A DNA stretch of 64,000 nucleotides from Ferrovibrio sp. MS7 (GTDB lineage: Bacteria > Pseudomonadota > Alphaproteobacteria > Ferrovibrionales > Ferrovibrionaceae), in the NCBI RefSeq assembly GCF_038404985.1, contig NZ_JBBKBA010000001.1, positions 1,702,001-1,766,000 of the forward strand, read 5' to 3'. The stretch's first letter is position 1. Every line of letters starts with the position of its first letter. This document shows, in pieces, positions 46,533 through 55,534 of the stretch. The notes under the pieces were generated by a model that did not search any database, was not told the DNA's origin, and saw only the letters and a program-made list of their open reading frames with translations. The position numbers were made by a program, and so were the translations under genes.

Positions 46533-47747
46533 ATGACTGAATCAGTCGCCACCCGACCGCCTGGTCTGCTCGCGCTGCTCGGGATAGTGAATGCCAACGG
46601 TATTCTGGTGGCAACGATGTATCTGCCGTCGCTGCCGAGCCTGAGCAATGTGCTGGGCGTACCGGTAGATGCAATGCCCTTCACGCTGATGGTGTATTTG
46701 GCCGCTTATGCTGGCGGTCAGCTTGTGTTTGGCCCCTTGAGCGACCGCTGGGGCCGGCGCTGGCTGATGCTTGGCAGTCTGGCTGTGCTGGCGCTGGTGA
46801 GCGCCGCCTGCGCTTTCGTCACCACCTTGGAGCAACTCTGCTGGCTGCGCGGCATCCAGGGCTTTGCCGCGGCCGCCGGCCTGGTGATCGGTCGTGCCGT
46901 CCTGTTCGATGTATACAATCGTGCCGAAGCAGCGCGCGCGACGGCAGTGGTCACGGCCACCCTGGCGATGGCACCGATCTTTTCGCCTCTGCTTGGCGGT
47001 CTGGTGGAGGAGTTCATTGGCTGGCGGGGAAATTTCCTGATCTCAGCCGCCGTCACGGCCGGCGCCTTGCTGCTGCTTGGTATCTGGCTGGGCGAGACAC
47101 ATCGCCCGGTGCGCCGCCCGGGTTCGATGCTGGGCGGCATTTTGCGCGATTATGCCGGCCTGCTCGGCTCGCGCGCCTTCCTTGGCTTTGGCGGCGTGAT
47201 CGCCAGCATCTTTGCCGGGTTGCACAGCTTTAATGCCGCAGCACCTGCCGTGCTGATCGAAACCTTAGGCTTGCGTCCGGCGGTTGCCGGCCTGCTGCTG
47301 GCCTTGGGCGGCGGCGGCTTTTTCCTCGGCTCGCTGTTCTGCTCGCTCTACTCCATGCGGCTTGGCACGGCAAAGCTGATCGAGCTTGGCATCGCGGCGA
47401 TGCTGCTGGGGGGCTGCGGCCTGCCGCTGCTCACCGCCCTGTTCGGCGACAGCGTGGCGGTGGTGATCGGTTGCCGCGTGGTCTGGGCGGCGGGCATGGG
47501 CATTGCCGTACCGGCGGCGGTGGCGGGAGCCACCGGGGCAAACCCCAAGGCGCTGGGTGCCGGTTCGGCGCTGGCTGGCTTCATGCAGAATGCCGCCGGT
47601 GGCCTGGGCGCCATGGCGATGGGCCTGCTGCCGGCAGGCGATACCCTGGCGCTGGGCCTGGCCTATGCGGCCATGGCGGTATTGGGCTGGGCCGGCTGGA
47701 TGGTCAACCGACGCGCCGCGCTGGCGGCGATTAACTCTCCGGATTGA
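46533..47747 (+). CDS. Bcr/CflA-type MFS drug efflux transporter
   Basis: A 404-residue permease with twelve predicted helices. The loop motif [13 protein letters not shown] after helix 2 and the export-type segment [26 protein letters not shown] (antiporter motif C-like, cited by [10 protein letters not shown]) point to the drug:H+ antiporter-1 group of Bcr/CflA proteins. It would expel toxic compounds or metabolites. A perfect inverted repeat lies 22 bases upstream. Convergent with thyX, with a 17-base overlap of the 3' ends. Confidence 0.88.
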   Translation: MTESVATRPPGLLALLGIVNANGILVATMYLPSLPSLSNVLGVPVDAMPFTLMVYLAAYAGGQLVFGPLSDRWGRRWLMLGSLAVLALVSAACAFVTTLEQLCWLRGIQGFAAAAGLVIGRAVLFDVYNRAEAARATAVVTATLAMAPIFSPLLGGLVEEFIGWRGNFLISAAVTAGALLLLGIWLGETHRPVRRPGSMLGGILRDYAGLLGSRAFLGFGGVIASIFAGLHSFNAAAPAVLIETLGLRPAVAGLLLALGGGGFFLGSLFCSLYSMRLGTAKLIELGIAAMLLGGCGLPLLTALFGDSVAVVIGCRVVWAAGMGIAVPAAVAGATGANPKALGAGSALAGFMQNAAGGLGAMAMGLLPAGDTLALGLAYAAMAVLGWAGWMVNRRAALAAINSPD

Positions 47748-48669
47748 GCACGGCCTGCAATTCGCGCCATTCGCGCGCGGACAGGCCGGACGAAGCCTGA
47801 TCGACAGCCTCGCCGGCCAGCAGGCGGCGCACCGTCTTCAGTGCCGTGGCCGAGAGGCTGGCGCCGCCGATGCGGTATTCCACGAAGGCGTCGTAGCAGG
47901 CCGGCACCCAGCGCTTCACTGTTTCCAGCATTGCCTCGGCATAGACACGGATTTCGTATTGCGCGTGGCTGTCGGCGCGCAAGCTGAGGAAATGCAGCAG
48001 GTTCAGCAGGTCGGTCTTCCAGTACCACTGGGTATAGTAATTCAGCGTCAGGTTCATGCGCGCCAGCTCGCGCGCCAGCCCGGAGCGGTCTTCATCCACG
48101 CGGCTGCCATCGGGGCGCTCGTTCAGCATTTCCTCGTAGGAATCGTAGGCCTGGGTGGCGTCGCGCTTCAGCAGTTCCATCACTCGCTCGGCTTCAGCAC
48201 CGGTCAGCAGGTTGCCGCGCCCCTGGCGATTGGTGGTGGCCTGGGCCGCAAGCTGGTCGGCGGCGGGCAGGTAGAATTCCTTGTCCAGGATCGAGTAGCG
48301 CGCGGAATATTCGTTCACATTGGCGGTGCGGTGGCGGATCCACTGCCGCGCCACAAAGATCGGCAGCTTGACGTGATACTTGATCTCGCACATCTCGAAC
48401 GGCGTGGTGTGCCGGTGCCGCATCAGGTAGTTGATCAGGCCGCGATCCTCGCTGACCTTCTTGGTGCCCCGGCCATAGGAGACGCGCGCCGCCTGCACCA
48501 CCGCCGCATCGTCGCCCATATAGTCGATGACGCGCACGAAGCCGTGATCGAGCACGGTCAGCGGCTCGTAGAGGATTTCCTCCAGCGCCGGCACGGTGGC
48601 ACGCCGGGTCGGCTGGCTCTGGCTGCGCAGCGCGGCAATCTCGGCGGCTTGTTCGGGCGTGACGGACAT
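47731..48669 (-). CDS. thyX: Flavin-dependent thymidylate synthase ThyX
   Basis: A 312-residue enzyme making dTMP from dUMP with FAD and methylene-tetrahydrofolate. The ThyX motif [15 protein letters not shown] is complete, and [14 protein letters not shown] and [22 protein letters not shown] are family signatures. ATG 48669 is chosen; the frame extends upstream into the tmRNA gene, which is not credible. It is transcribed away from the tmRNA gene. Confidence 0.96.
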   Translation of the reverse strand: MSVTPEQAAEIAALRSQSQPTRRATVPALEEILYEPLTVLDHGFVRVIDYMGDDAAVVQAARVSYGRGTKKVSEDRGLINYLMRHRHTTPFEMCEIKYHVKLPIFVARQWIRHRTANVNEYSARYSILDKEFYLPAADQLAAQATTNRQGRGNLLTGAEAERVMELLKRDATQAYDSYEEMLNERPDGSRVDEDRSGLARELARMNLTLNYYTQWYWKTDLLNLLHFLSLRADSHAQYEIRVYAEAMLETVKRWVPACYDAFVEYRIGGASLSATALKTVRRLLAGEAVDQASSGLSAREWRELQAVLNPES

Positions 48670-48784
48670 CGGCGGGCTCCCTGTCGGCGGCCCCCTGGGA
48701 GGGGCCCGGGGAATCGGGCGCCCCGGCTGAAGGCCGGACTTTATAGACCCTTCAAAATGCCTTCGGGAAGCCTTATATGTCTCT

Positions 48785-49090
48785 CTGCCGGCTTGCCGGC
48801 TATGGCGATAAACGCCGCTCGGAATAGGCGTAATGGACCCGGGGGCAGTACCCGGCGCCTCCACCATGAGGCCAGGCTCAGGCGATCCCGCCGCCCTGGC
48901 TTGATGATGGGGGCGAATCAGGCTCGACATGCGCAATAAAGGATCGGTTTTTGCCCGGCATGATACCGCCGTTATCGGGTCAAACTCTAAGTGCGAACGA
49001 TAACTCCGTAGCACTCGCTGCCTAATTAGGTAAGCGCGGCTTGGGGGGTGCCGGGCAACAGAAACCCCCCGCTTATTCCGCTATCTCCCG
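48785..49090 (+). ncRNA. ssrA: tmRNA, circularly permuted two-piece alphaproteobacterial type
   Basis: The acceptor piece comes first and ends CTCCACCA at 48866, with T-arm stem 48839-48843/48851-48855 and 7-base loop. A 42-base intervening loop (48867-48908, closed by a GCCAGG/CCTGGC stem) is followed by the coding piece starting GGGGGCG (48909-48915). That pairs with CGCCTCC (48856-48862) to give the 7-bp acceptor stem, including the G3-U70 wobble recognised by alanyl-tRNA synthetase. The tag frame 48993-49025 reads [10 protein letters not shown] then TAA. GGAATA (48821-48826) can pair with TATTCC (49074-49079). The outer ends are approximate. Confidence 0.95.
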
Positions 49091-49191
49091 TATAGCCTTG
49101 CGTTTTCCGGCATTTACGCTGCCCGGAATTGAAGTTTGGCATGGCCTTGGGTTATGATGGCGGCAACCTGCACCCCACCCGTGTAACAGGC

Positions 49192-49695
49192 ATGGCCGGC
49201 AAGCTGCTCGATTATAACCTCCTGGTCGAAAACGCACTGCGTGGCGCGGTGCGCGACGCGTTGAAGCGTGCGGCCGAATTCGGCCTGCCCGGCAACCACC
49301 ATTTCTACGTCACGTTCCGCACCGATCAGCCCGGCGTGGAAATCCCCGCCTACCTGCGGGAACGCTATCCGGACGAGATGACCATCGTGCTGCAGCACCA
49401 GTTCTGGGGCCTGGAGCCGGGCGAGGACAAGTTCCAGGTCACACTGAGTTTCAACAAGGTGCCGGAACGCCTGGTGGTGCCCTATGCGGCGCTCACCGCC
49501 TTCGCGGATCCGAGCGTGCAGTTTGGCCTGCAGTTCCGTGTGCAGCCCTCGGCCGAGAGCCTGGCACGCGGCGCCGCATTGGCGGCGGAAGCCCCGGCCA
49601 CCGAGCCTTCGGCCGATGACAAGCCGGCGGAAGAGCCGAAGCCGACCACTGGCGAAGTGGTGGCGCTGGATGCCTTCCGCAAGAAGAAGACTTAA
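49192..49695 (+). CDS. sspB: ClpXP adaptor SspB, alpha type
   Basis: A 167-residue adaptor that captures ssrA-tagged proteins and hands them to ClpXP. The body carries [23 protein letters not shown] and [20 protein letters not shown], strongly conserved in alpha-type SspB. After an acidic, disordered linker the C-terminus ends with [11 protein letters not shown], the ClpX-binding module. The frame extends upstream to ATG 49141 and TTG 49129; I choose ATG 49192 because the protein then starts a few residues before the first conserved helix, but ribosome binding sites do not decide. It directly follows the tmRNA gene and precedes fumarase by 47 bases. Confidence 0.93.
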   Translation: MAGKLLDYNLLVENALRGAVRDALKRAAEFGLPGNHHFYVTFRTDQPGVEIPAYLRERYPDEMTIVLQHQFWGLEPGEDKFQVTLSFNKVPERLVVPYAALTAFADPSVQFGLQFRVQPSAESLARGAALAAEAPATEPSADDKPAEEPKPTTGEVVALDAFRKKKT

Positions 49696-49742
49696 ATCCC
49701 GCCTTTCCGTCCGCCGCCCCAGTTTCACCAGCGAGACACGCC

Positions 49743-51356
49743 ATGCCTGATTTCAGCTACCAGGATCTCTTTCCGCTTGGCCCCGACAGCACGCCCTACC
49801 GCAAGCTTTCGAGCGACGGCGTGGAAAGCATCGAGGTGGCCGGCCGCCGCGTGCTGAAGGTCAGCGACAAGGCGATGAGCGACCTGACCTTCGCTGCCAT
49901 GCGCGACATCGCGCATCTTTTCCGCCCCGGCCATCTGGCGCAGTTGCGTGCCATCCTGGAAGACAAGGATGCCTCCGACAACGACCGCTTCGTGGCGCTG
50001 GAGTTGCTGAAGAACGCCAATATCTCGTCCGGCTTCGTGCTGCCCTCCTGCCAGGATACCGGCACCGCCATCGTGATCGGCAAGAAGGGCCAGTATGTCT
50101 GGACCGAGGGCAATGACGAGGCGGCGTTGAGCTACGGCGTCTACCGTACCTACACCGAGACCAACCTGCGCTATTCGCAGCTCGCGCCTTTAAGCATGTT
50201 CAAGGAAGTGAATACCGGCACCAACCTGCCGGCGCAGATCGAGCTCTATGCCACCGAAGGCGACGCCTACAAGTTCCTGTTCATCGCCAAGGGCGGCGGC
50301 TCGGCGAACAAGACCTATCTCTACCAGCAGACACCGGCCGTGCTGCGCGGCGAGAACCTGGTCAAGTTTCTCGATACCCAGATCAAGACCCTGGGCACCG
50401 CGGCCTGCCCGCCCTATCACCTCGCCATCGTCATCGGCGGCCTCTCGGCGGAGCAGAATCTCAAGACCGCCAAGCTTGCCTCGGCGCGCTATCTCGACAG
50501 CCTGCCGACCCAGGGCAGCCCGTCCGGCCATGCCTTCCGCGATCTCGAGATGGAGCAGACCGTGCTCGAGCTCTCGCGCAACAACGGTATCGGTGCGCAG
50601 TTCGGCGGCAAGTATTTCTGCCATGACGTGCGCGTCATTCGCCTGCCGCGCCATGGCGCCAGCGTGCCGATCGGCATGGCGGTGAGTTGCTCCGCCGACC
50701 GCCAGGTGCTGGGCAAGATCACCAAGGATGGCGTTTTCCTCGAGCAGCTTGAGACCGATCCGGCCAAGTACCTGCCCGAAGCCACGGAAGACGCGCTTTC
50801 CGAAACCGTGGTGAAGGTGAATCTCAATCAGCCGATGAGCGAGATCCGCAAGCTGCTGTCGCAATACCCGGTCAAGACCCGTCTGTCGCTCACCGGCACG
50901 CTGATCGTTGCCCGCGACCTGGCGCATGCCAAGTTCGCCGAGCGCGTCGAGCGCGGCGAGGGCCTGCCCGAGTATGTGAAGAACCACATGATCTACTATG
51001 CCGGCCCGGCCAAGACGCCGGAAGGCTATGCCTCGGGTTCCTTCGGCCCGACCACGGCTGGCCGCATGGATTCCTATGTCGGCATGCTGATGCAGAATGG
51101 CGGCGGCTTCATCAGCCTGGCCAAGGGCAACCGCTCGAAGCAGGTGACTGATGCCTGCAAGCAGTATGGCGGCTTCTATCTCGGTTCGATCGGCGGCCCG
51201 GCCGCGATCCTGGCCAAGAACAACATCAAGAAGGTCGAGCAGCTCGAATATCCCGAGCTCGGCATGGAATCGGTGTGGAAGATCGACGTGGAAGACTTCC
51301 CGGCCTTCATCATCGTGGATGACAAGGGCAACGATTTCTTCGCCAAGCTGGCCTGA
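49743..51356 (+). CDS. fumA: Class I fumarate hydratase (4Fe-4S)
   Basis: A 537-residue iron-sulfur fumarase interconverting fumarate and malate. Cluster cysteines are seen in [18 protein letters not shown] and [28 protein letters not shown]-type sequence (here [15 protein letters not shown]) and [17 protein letters not shown], the catalytic C-terminal lobe, are standard. It should be oxygen-sensitive. The sspB-fumA adjacency is familiar in alphaproteobacteria. No separate oxygen-stable FumC is seen in this window. Confidence 0.95.
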   Translation: MPDFSYQDLFPLGPDSTPYRKLSSDGVESIEVAGRRVLKVSDKAMSDLTFAAMRDIAHLFRPGHLAQLRAILEDKDASDNDRFVALELLKNANISSGFVLPSCQDTGTAIVIGKKGQYVWTEGNDEAALSYGVYRTYTETNLRYSQLAPLSMFKEVNTGTNLPAQIELYATEGDAYKFLFIAKGGGSANKTYLYQQTPAVLRGENLVKFLDTQIKTLGTAACPPYHLAIVIGGLSAEQNLKTAKLASARYLDSLPTQGSPSGHAFRDLEMEQTVLELSRNNGIGAQFGGKYFCHDVRVIRLPRHGASVPIGMAVSCSADRQVLGKITKDGVFLEQLETDPAKYLPEATEDALSETVVKVNLNQPMSEIRKLLSQYPVKTRLSLTGTLIVARDLAHAKFAERVERGEGLPEYVKNHMIYYAGPAKTPEGYASGSFGPTTAGRMDSYVGMLMQNGGGFISLAKGNRSKQVTDACKQYGGFYLGSIGGPAAILAKNNIKKVEQLEYPELGMESVWKIDVEDFPAFIIVDDKGNDFFAKLA

Positions 51357-51486
51357 GGCAAAGCCTCTGCAGACTCTATTGCTGTTTCTCGTCATCGCCG
51401 GGCCCGCCCTTCGGGCCTCTGCGCCTACGCCGCCTTCGGCGGCGCGCGCTTAGAGCCCGGGCGATCTCGTGGGAGCGGCACGAAGG

Positions 51487-51507
51487 TGCCCGGGTCAAGC
51501 CCGGGCA
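51487..51507. repeat. Intergenic palindromic repeat element (copy 2)
   Basis: TGCCCGGG (51487-51494) and CCCGGGCA (51500-51507) form an 8-bp stem with a TCAAG loop, followed by TGACGA. Same core as near 27.1 kb and 63.9 kb. The surrounding 51357-51547 also contains GC palindromes such as CGCCTTCGGCGGCG. Confidence 0.75.
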
Positions 51508-51547
51508 TGACGACTGAATCGAAAAGCTTCAAAGATAGTCGACTATC

Positions 51548-52105
51548 TCAGCGCAAGACCGCGCGGCCCTCGGGATCGTAAACCACGCTCAGGACCAACA
51601 TGCGGTCCACCGTCACGCCATCGGCGGCGAGCGGAACCACCAGGGTTTCCGCGCTGCCATAGTCGCGGCCCGGGCCAACCCGTTTTGGTCCGCGCCGCCA
51701 ACTCGGGCCACGGTTTTCCGCCACCCAGGTAAGCCCCTCGAAGGATTGCGGGTCGGCGCCCAATTCGTCCAGCCAGCGGCCGGTCGGATCGGCATGCAGA
51801 TGCCGGGTGATCATGGTGCCGACCAGGCGCAGGCGGAAGCGCATCGGCGGCGGTTCGCGCTGCACCTCAAACAGCGTGATATGCGGCAGCAACTGCCGCA
51901 CCGCGATGGGGTCGAAGTGATCACGGCTTGGCAGCAGGCCCTTGGCCATGCCCTCCGGCCACATATTGCGCCAGGCGTCGTAAAGGCCGCGCGACAGTGC
52001 ATGCCAGGCGGCAGGATCAAGCGTGTCGCCACGTTGGATGAGGTCGGCGGTGTCAATACTCAACAGAACAATCACTCCACGGCGATACTGAAATGGGCGC
52101 GACAC
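51548..52105 (-). CDS. PAS_5-family protein
   Basis: A 185-residue protein without membrane segments. RDHFDPIAVRQLLPHITLFEVQREP and the following RFRLRLVGTMITRHL match the PAS_5 (DUF1457) family, whose members bind ligand or sense in an unknown way; the second-half GSAETLVVPLAADG is typical too. The GTG at 52105 is used; a GGAG further in could serve an in-frame TTG about 12 residues later, so the first residues are uncertain. It stands alone between the repeat region and the second LIV operon. Confidence 0.75.
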   Translation of the reverse strand: MSRPFQYRRGVIVLLSIDTADLIQRGDTLDPAAWHALSRGLYDAWRNMWPEGMAKGLLPSRDHFDPIAVRQLLPHITLFEVQREPPPMRFRLRLVGTMITRHLHADPTGRWLDELGADPQSFEGLTWVAENRGPSWRRGPKRVGPGRDYGSAETLVVPLAADGVTVDRMLVLSVVYDPEGRAVLR

Positions 52106-52158
52106 TGCACCAGTATTTGGTGAATGTTGTATTAACCCGGCGTGGTTGTTTTGATTGT

Positions 52159-52866
52159 CTACAGGCCGAGATAGGCTTGGCGCACGCGGTCATCGTGTAG
52201 CAATGCCTCGCCGCTGCCCTGCATGGCGATGCGGCCATTCTCCAGCACATAGGCACTGTCCGCCAATTTCAGCGACACCGCCACATTCTGCTCCACCAGG
52301 ATGATGCTCAAGCCGCGCTCATGCAGCAGCTTGATGATGCGGAAAACTTCCTGCACCACGGCGGGCGCCAGGCCCAGCGACGGCTCGTCGAACATGATCA
52401 GTTCGGGTTGGCCCATCAGGCAGCGGCCAATGGCCAGCATCTGCTGCTCGCCGCCAGACATGGTGCCGGCCAACTGGCCACGCCGCTCGGCGAGGCGCGG
52501 GAACAGGCTGAAGATTTCCTCCAGCGTCTGCTTTTCCTTGCCCTTGGCGCGCGGCAGCAATGCGCCCATCTGCAGATTCTCCAGCACGCTGAGCGTGGGG
52601 AATACCTGGCGGCCCTCGGCCACCTGGCCGATGCCCAGATTGCACACCTTGTAGCTCGGCAGGCCGGCGATATTCTGGCCCTTGTAGCGAATACTGCCCT
52701 GGCGCGGCGTTTCGATGCCGGCGATGGTGCGGATCAGCGTCGACTTGCCGGCGCCATTGGCGCCGACGATGGCAACGATGCTGCGCTCTGCCGCCTTCAG
52801 GCTGACGCCATCCAGCGCCTGGGCATCGCCATAGAAAACGTCGAGGCCTTCGATCTCGAGACTCAT
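52159..52866 (-). CDS. LivF-like ABC ATP-binding protein (second LIV operon)
   Basis: A 235-residue ATPase: Walker A IVGANGAGKSTLIR, GQVAEGRQVFPTLSVLENLQMGAL, cited as EGRQVFPTLSVLENL, signature TMSGGEQQMLAIGRCL, Walker B LIMFDEPSLGLAP and VEQNV in place of the His switch, all LivF-like. ATG 52866 overlaps the stop of the LivG-like gene (ATGA). Last gene of the operon, 54 bases before the PAS_5 gene start on the same strand. Confidence 0.93.
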   Translation of the reverse strand: MSLEIEGLDVFYGDAQALDGVSLKAAERSIVAIVGANGAGKSTLIRTIAGIETPRQGSIRYKGQNIAGLPSYKVCNLGIGQVAEGRQVFPTLSVLENLQMGALLPRAKGKEKQTLEEIFSLFPRLAERRGQLAGTMSGGEQQMLAIGRCLMGQPELIMFDEPSLGLAPAVVQEVFRIIKLLHERGLSIILVEQNVAVSLKLADSAYVLENGRIAMQGSGEALLHDDRVRQAYLGL

Positions 52867-53594
52867 ACGGCGGCCTCCTCGCCGAGATAGCATTCCAGCA
52901 CCGCCGGATCGCGCACCACGGCTTCCGGCTCACCGCGCGCGATCACCTCGCCATGGTGCAGCACCACCACCTGCTGCGACAAAGCCATCACCGCCCGCAT
53001 CACATGCTCGATGAGCAGGATGGTGAGGCCATGGCGCTGGTTCAGTTCGCGGAATACAGCGACCATCTGGTCGGTTTCCGTCGGCCGCAGGCCGGCCATC
53101 ACTTCATCCAGCAGCAGGATCGTCGGCTTGGTCGCCAGCGCGCGGGCCACTTCCAGGCGCTTGCGTTCCGGCAGGGTAAGCTGCGCCGCCGGCTGGTCGC
53201 GCTTGTCCAGCATGCCAAGCTGGTCGAGGATCGCTTCCGCCGCCTTCGCCGCCTTGCGCGCATCCGGCTCGGTGCGCAGCGCGCCGACGATCACATTGTC
53301 CAGCGCGGTCAGTTCCTTGAACGGCTTCACCAACTGGAAGGTGCGGCCAACGCCGGCATGACAGATCTGATCCGGGCGCAGGCCATCGATGCGGCGGCCT
53401 TCCAGCGTGACGCTGCCTTCATCGGGCTTGTAGACGCCGGCGATCATGTTGAAGCAGGTGGTCTTGCCGGCGCCGTTCGGGCCGATCAGGCTGACGATGC
53501 CGCCGCGCGGCACCTCCAGCGAGGCGCGTGTCACTGCCTTGAGGCCACGGAAGCTTTTCGAGATGCCATCGACCTGAAGCAAGGGCGCGCTCAT
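52863..53594 (-). CDS. LivG-like ABC ATP-binding protein (second LIV operon)
   Basis: A 243-residue ATPase: Walker A LIGPNGAGKTTCFN, the LivG-type VGRTFQLVKPFKELTALDNV, a diverged signature QLTLPERKRLEVARAL, Walker B ILLLDEVMAGL and the switch His in LIEHVMRAV. It overlaps LivM-like at its start and LivF-like at its end (ATGA at both), so ATPase and permease synthesis is coupled. Confidence 0.93.
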   Translation of the reverse strand: MSAPLLQVDGISKSFRGLKAVTRASLEVPRGGIVSLIGPNGAGKTTCFNMIAGVYKPDEGSVTLEGRRIDGLRPDQICHAGVGRTFQLVKPFKELTALDNVIVGALRTEPDARKAAKAAEAILDQLGMLDKRDQPAAQLTLPERKRLEVARALATKPTILLLDEVMAGLRPTETDQMVAVFRELNQRHGLTILLIEHVMRAVMALSQQVVVLHHGEVIARGEPEAVVRDPAVLECYLGEEAAV

Positions 53595-54604
53595 GACTTG
53601 CTCTCCAGGCCGAGCCGGCGGCGCAGCGGCGGCCAGATGCCATGCGGCAGATACATGATCACGGCGGCAAGGCAGATGCCGTAGAACACATGCTTGATGC
53701 CGGGAATGTCGTAGCCCAGGCCATGCAGCAGTTCGTAAAGCCCTTCCGCCAGCACGGTGAGCACGAAGGCGCCGAGGATCGGGCCGAACAACGAACCCAG
53801 GCCGCCGATGATCGGCCCCAGGATCAGCTCGATGGAGCGGCTGATGTTGAAGATCTGCTCAGGAAACAGGTTGTTGTAGTAGAAGGCGAAGAACACGCCG
53901 CTGATCGCGGTCATGCCGCTGGAGATCAGCACCGCAAACATCTTGTAGCGGAAGGTATTGATGCCCAGCGTCTGCGCCGCATCCTGGTCCTCGCGGATCG
54001 CCAGCCAGTAATAGCCGATGCGACCGGTGAGCAGCCAGCGGCAGAGGATGAAGGCGCCGACAGTGAAGGCCAGCAGCAGGTAATAGAACATCACTGGCCG
54101 GCCACGCAGGTTCAGCAGGTCGTTGCTGGCATATTGCGCCACCGGCAGGAAGAAACCGCCGGAGCCGTTCACCCAGGCGAAGTGGTCGAAGCCGACGCGG
54201 GTGAATTCTGCGAAGGCGATGGTGAGCAGGGCGAAGTAGGTGCCGCCGATGCCGAAGCGGAAGGCGAGGAAGCCGATGCCGGCGCCGAACGCCATGCTGA
54301 TGCCGATGGCGGCGAAGACGCCAAGGCTCGGCGGCAGCTTGAAATGCACATACAGCGCCGCTGCGGTATAGGCCGCAACACCGACATAGAGCGAATGGCC
54401 GAGCGAAAGCTGGCCGCAGAAGCCCATCATCACGTTCCAGGCCTGGCCGGTATAGGCGAAATACAGCACCAGGATCAGGATCGAGAGCAGATACGGGTCG
54501 ACCAGGAAGGGCGCCACCAGGAAGGCGGCGAGCAGCAGGCCAAGCAGGATCAGGGCGCGCTTCGGCACGCCAGCGGTAAGGCGGTCGACAATACTAGCGA
54601 TCAT
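53591..54604 (-). CDS. LivM-like ABC permease (second LIV operon)
   Basis: A 337-residue permease: AWNVMMGFCGQLSLGHSLYVGVAAY, cited as GFCGQLSLGHSLYVG, the AIREDQDAAQTLGI motif and GGLGSLFGPILGAFVLT near the end. ATG 54604 is inside the stop of the LivH-like gene (ATGA); the frame reading upstream of it overlaps livH and is not used. Confidence 0.93.
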   Translation of the reverse strand: MIASIVDRLTAGVPKRALILLGLLLAAFLVAPFLVDPYLLSILILVLYFAYTGQAWNVMMGFCGQLSLGHSLYVGVAAYTAAALYVHFKLPPSLGVFAAIGISMAFGAGIGFLAFRFGIGGTYFALLTIAFAEFTRVGFDHFAWVNGSGGFFLPVAQYASNDLLNLRGRPVMFYYLLLAFTVGAFILCRWLLTGRIGYYWLAIREDQDAAQTLGINTFRYKMFAVLISSGMTAISGVFFAFYYNNLFPEQIFNISRSIELILGPIIGGLGSLFGPILGAFVLTVLAEGLYELLHGLGYDIPGIKHVFYGICLAAVIMYLPHGIWPPLRRRLGLESKS

Positions 54605-55473
54605 GACGGTTTCCTGCCCAGCAGGCCCTGGGGCCGGAACAGCAGCACCAGGATCAGCAGCGCGATGGCGAACATGCTCTTGGCCGAGGGCGCAAAGAAC
54701 AGGCCGGACAATGCTTCCGAAAGGCCGATCAGCACGCCGCCGAGCAGCGCGCCGGGCATCGAGCCGAGGCCGCCGACGATGACGATGACGAAGGCCTGCA
54801 AAGTGAAGGCCGGGCCGAGGCTGGGGGTAACGTCGATCAGCAGCACCATCATGGCGCCGGCGGCGCCGACGCAAGCCGAGCCGAGGCCGAAGGTGAAGGC
54901 ATAGAGCCGCTTCACGTTGAGGCCGACCACCAGGGCGCCGAGGTAATTATCGGCGCAGGCGCGGATTGCTTTGCCGGTGAGGGAAAGGCGGAAGAAGGCG
55001 AACAGGCCGGCGGTGATCAGCAGCGCCAGGCCGGCGGTGATCAGGCGCACCTTGTCGGCGAGCAGCGGCCCGATCTCGACGGAATCGAGGGCGTAGTCGA
55101 CGAGCGTGGTGCGGGCATCGGGGCCGAAGATCATCAACAGCCCGTTCACCATGATGATGGCAACGGCGGCCAGCAGCATGAACTGGCTATGCTCCGGCCG
55201 GTTGATGAAGGGATTGATCAGCAGTGCCTGCATGGCATAGCCCAGCGCGAACAGCAGCACGGCGATCGGCACCATGCTGATCAGCGGGTCGATCTGCCAG
55301 GCACCGAAGGCGACGATGGCGCCATACATGGCAATGGTCATTATTTCGCCATGGGCGAAATTCACCACGCGGACCACGCCGAAAATGACGCTGAGGCCAA
55401 GCGCCATCAGGCCATAGACCAGGCCGGTCAGCACTCCCTGCAGGGTGACATTGAGAATGAGTTCAATCGGCAT
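54601..55473 (-). CDS. LivH-like ABC permease (second LIV operon)
   Basis: A 290-residue permease: GLVYGLMALGLSVIFGVVRVVNFAHGEIM, cited as VVRVVNFAHGEIM, is the LivH N-terminal signature, and GGLGSMPGALLGGVLIG the ATPase contact. Its start follows a terminator-like hairpin placed between it and the binding-protein gene by only a few bases; no clear ribosome binding site is visible, so expression may depend on the hairpin. Confidence 0.92.
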   Translation of the reverse strand: MPIELILNVTLQGVLTGLVYGLMALGLSVIFGVVRVVNFAHGEIMTIAMYGAIVAFGAWQIDPLISMVPIAVLLFALGYAMQALLINPFINRPEHSQFMLLAAVAIIMVNGLLMIFGPDARTTLVDYALDSVEIGPLLADKVRLITAGLALLITAGLFAFFRLSLTGKAIRACADNYLGALVVGLNVKRLYAFTFGLGSACVGAAGAMMVLLIDVTPSLGPAFTLQAFVIVIVGGLGSMPGALLGGVLIGLSEALSGLFFAPSAKSMFAIALLILVLLFRPQGLLGRKPS

Positions 55474-55479
55474 GTTGTG

Positions 55480-55512
55480 AAAACACCCACGGCGCGGCTA
55501 ACGCCGTGGGTG
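55480..55512 (-). terminator. Intercistronic terminator/attenuator between binding protein and LivH-like gene
   Basis: On the minus strand a perfect 11-bp stem (55502-55512 with 55484-55494), a 7-base loop and TTTT. It lies 22 bases after the binding-protein stop and 6 bases before the LivH-like start codon, so it should cut most transcripts after the binding-protein gene. Confidence 0.85.
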
Positions 55513-55534
55513 CCATTTTGAGGGGTGGGTCAGG

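Noticed and set aside
49129-49191. Longer SspB starting at TTG 49129 or ATG 49141.
   Set aside because: The extra residues are not part of the family and no convincing ribosome binding site supports them; kept as alternatives.
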